Positions 40,832 to 40,960 of a stretch of DNA of 40,960 bases are shown here, in pieces. The stretch is taken from positions 1-40,960 of the forward strand of contig NZ_CAMYKH010000025.1 in the NCBI RefSeq assembly GCF_947258935.1, given 5' to 3'. The translations under genes and the position numbers were made by a program. The stretch is from an uncultured Muriicola sp. GTDB lineage: Bacteria; Bacteroidota; Bacteroidia; Flavobacteriales; Flavobacteriaceae. How positions within the stretch are numbered: the stretch's first letter is position 1; each line of letters begins with the position of its first letter. The notes below the pieces were generated by a model. That model was not told the origin of the DNA, made no database searches, and worked only from the letters and a program-made list of their open reading frames with translations.

Positions 40832-40960
40832 TTATATTCCTAAAATTTTCTTGAGCATTTTCTTATCTGTTTCCCCCCCTGCAAAATCATCAAAGGTTTT
40901 TTGGGTGGCCTCTATGATATGATCTTGAATAAAGACCGCTCCTTCACGGGCGCCCTGTTC
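40832..40960 (-). CDS. C-terminal fragment of an unidentified protein
   Basis: Forty-two codons from the window edge end with QKTFDDFAGGETDKKMLKKILGI and a TAA stop. The composition looks coding, and the 10-nt gap to the DUF1080 gene suggests an operon. The fragment is too short for me to name a family; a sugar-metabolism enzyme is plausible only from the neighbour. Confidence 0.6.
   Translation of the reverse strand, partial: EQGAREGAVFIQDHIIEATQKTFDDFAGGETDKKMLKKILGI

Overview
The window looks like chromosomal DNA of a flavobacterium (phylum Bacteroidota, probably family Flavobacteriaceae). The signs are several TonB-dependent receptors with a CarboxypepD_reg-like N-terminal extension, a SusC/SusD pair, a lycopene cyclase, a DUF3078 protein, promoters built on the Bacteroidota -7 element TAnnTTTG, few Shine-Dalgarno sites, and moderate AT-richness. 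No tRNA, rRNA, CRISPR array, transposase or phage gene was seen.

Layout. 1-2484: a truncated DtxR/MntR-type regulator divergent from a TonB receptor, with two adjacent palindromes between them. 2546-4700: lycopene cyclase convergent with a prenyl-diphosphate synthase (carotenoid supply). 4806-11499: a TetR-controlled tripartite RND efflux operon (regulator, TolC-like channel, adaptor lipoprotein, permease), ending at a bidirectional terminator. 11563-15820: a SusD/SusC pair without enzymes. 16001-25008: housekeeping genes (aspS, a ClC protein with CBS domains, a small membrane protein, a cold-shock protein, tadA, dxs, a DUF3078 protein, a dGTPase-like HD hydrolase). 25073-36084: a phosphorus-acquisition region. 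36184-37538: two secreted proteins of unknown role. 37645-39743: yicC-gmk-nadD on the minus strand. 39823-40960: a stop-interrupted short ORF, a DUF1080 lipoprotein and the end of another gene.

The phosphorus region is the most interesting part. It holds a TonB receptor with a beta-helix-like surface lipoprotein, a free-standing receptor N-terminal domain, an OprP/O-type porin, a PiT transporter with a PhoU-like tail, and a NaPi-II transporter with a PhoU-like tail. Three promoters here (before 25180, 29422 and 30667) share one architecture: three 7-bp units close to nTAACmT at an exact 11-bp period, with the last unit starting 15 bp before an nnnnTTTG -7 element. I read this as a flavobacterial Pho box. 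The porin/PiT promoter is also enclosed by a perfect 16-bp inverted repeat (30526-30541 and 30646-30661). That makes it a candidate invertible, phase-variable promoter which, when flipped, would read toward a MORN-repeat gene on the other strand.

All functional calls come from reading motifs and recalling families. No database search was run.
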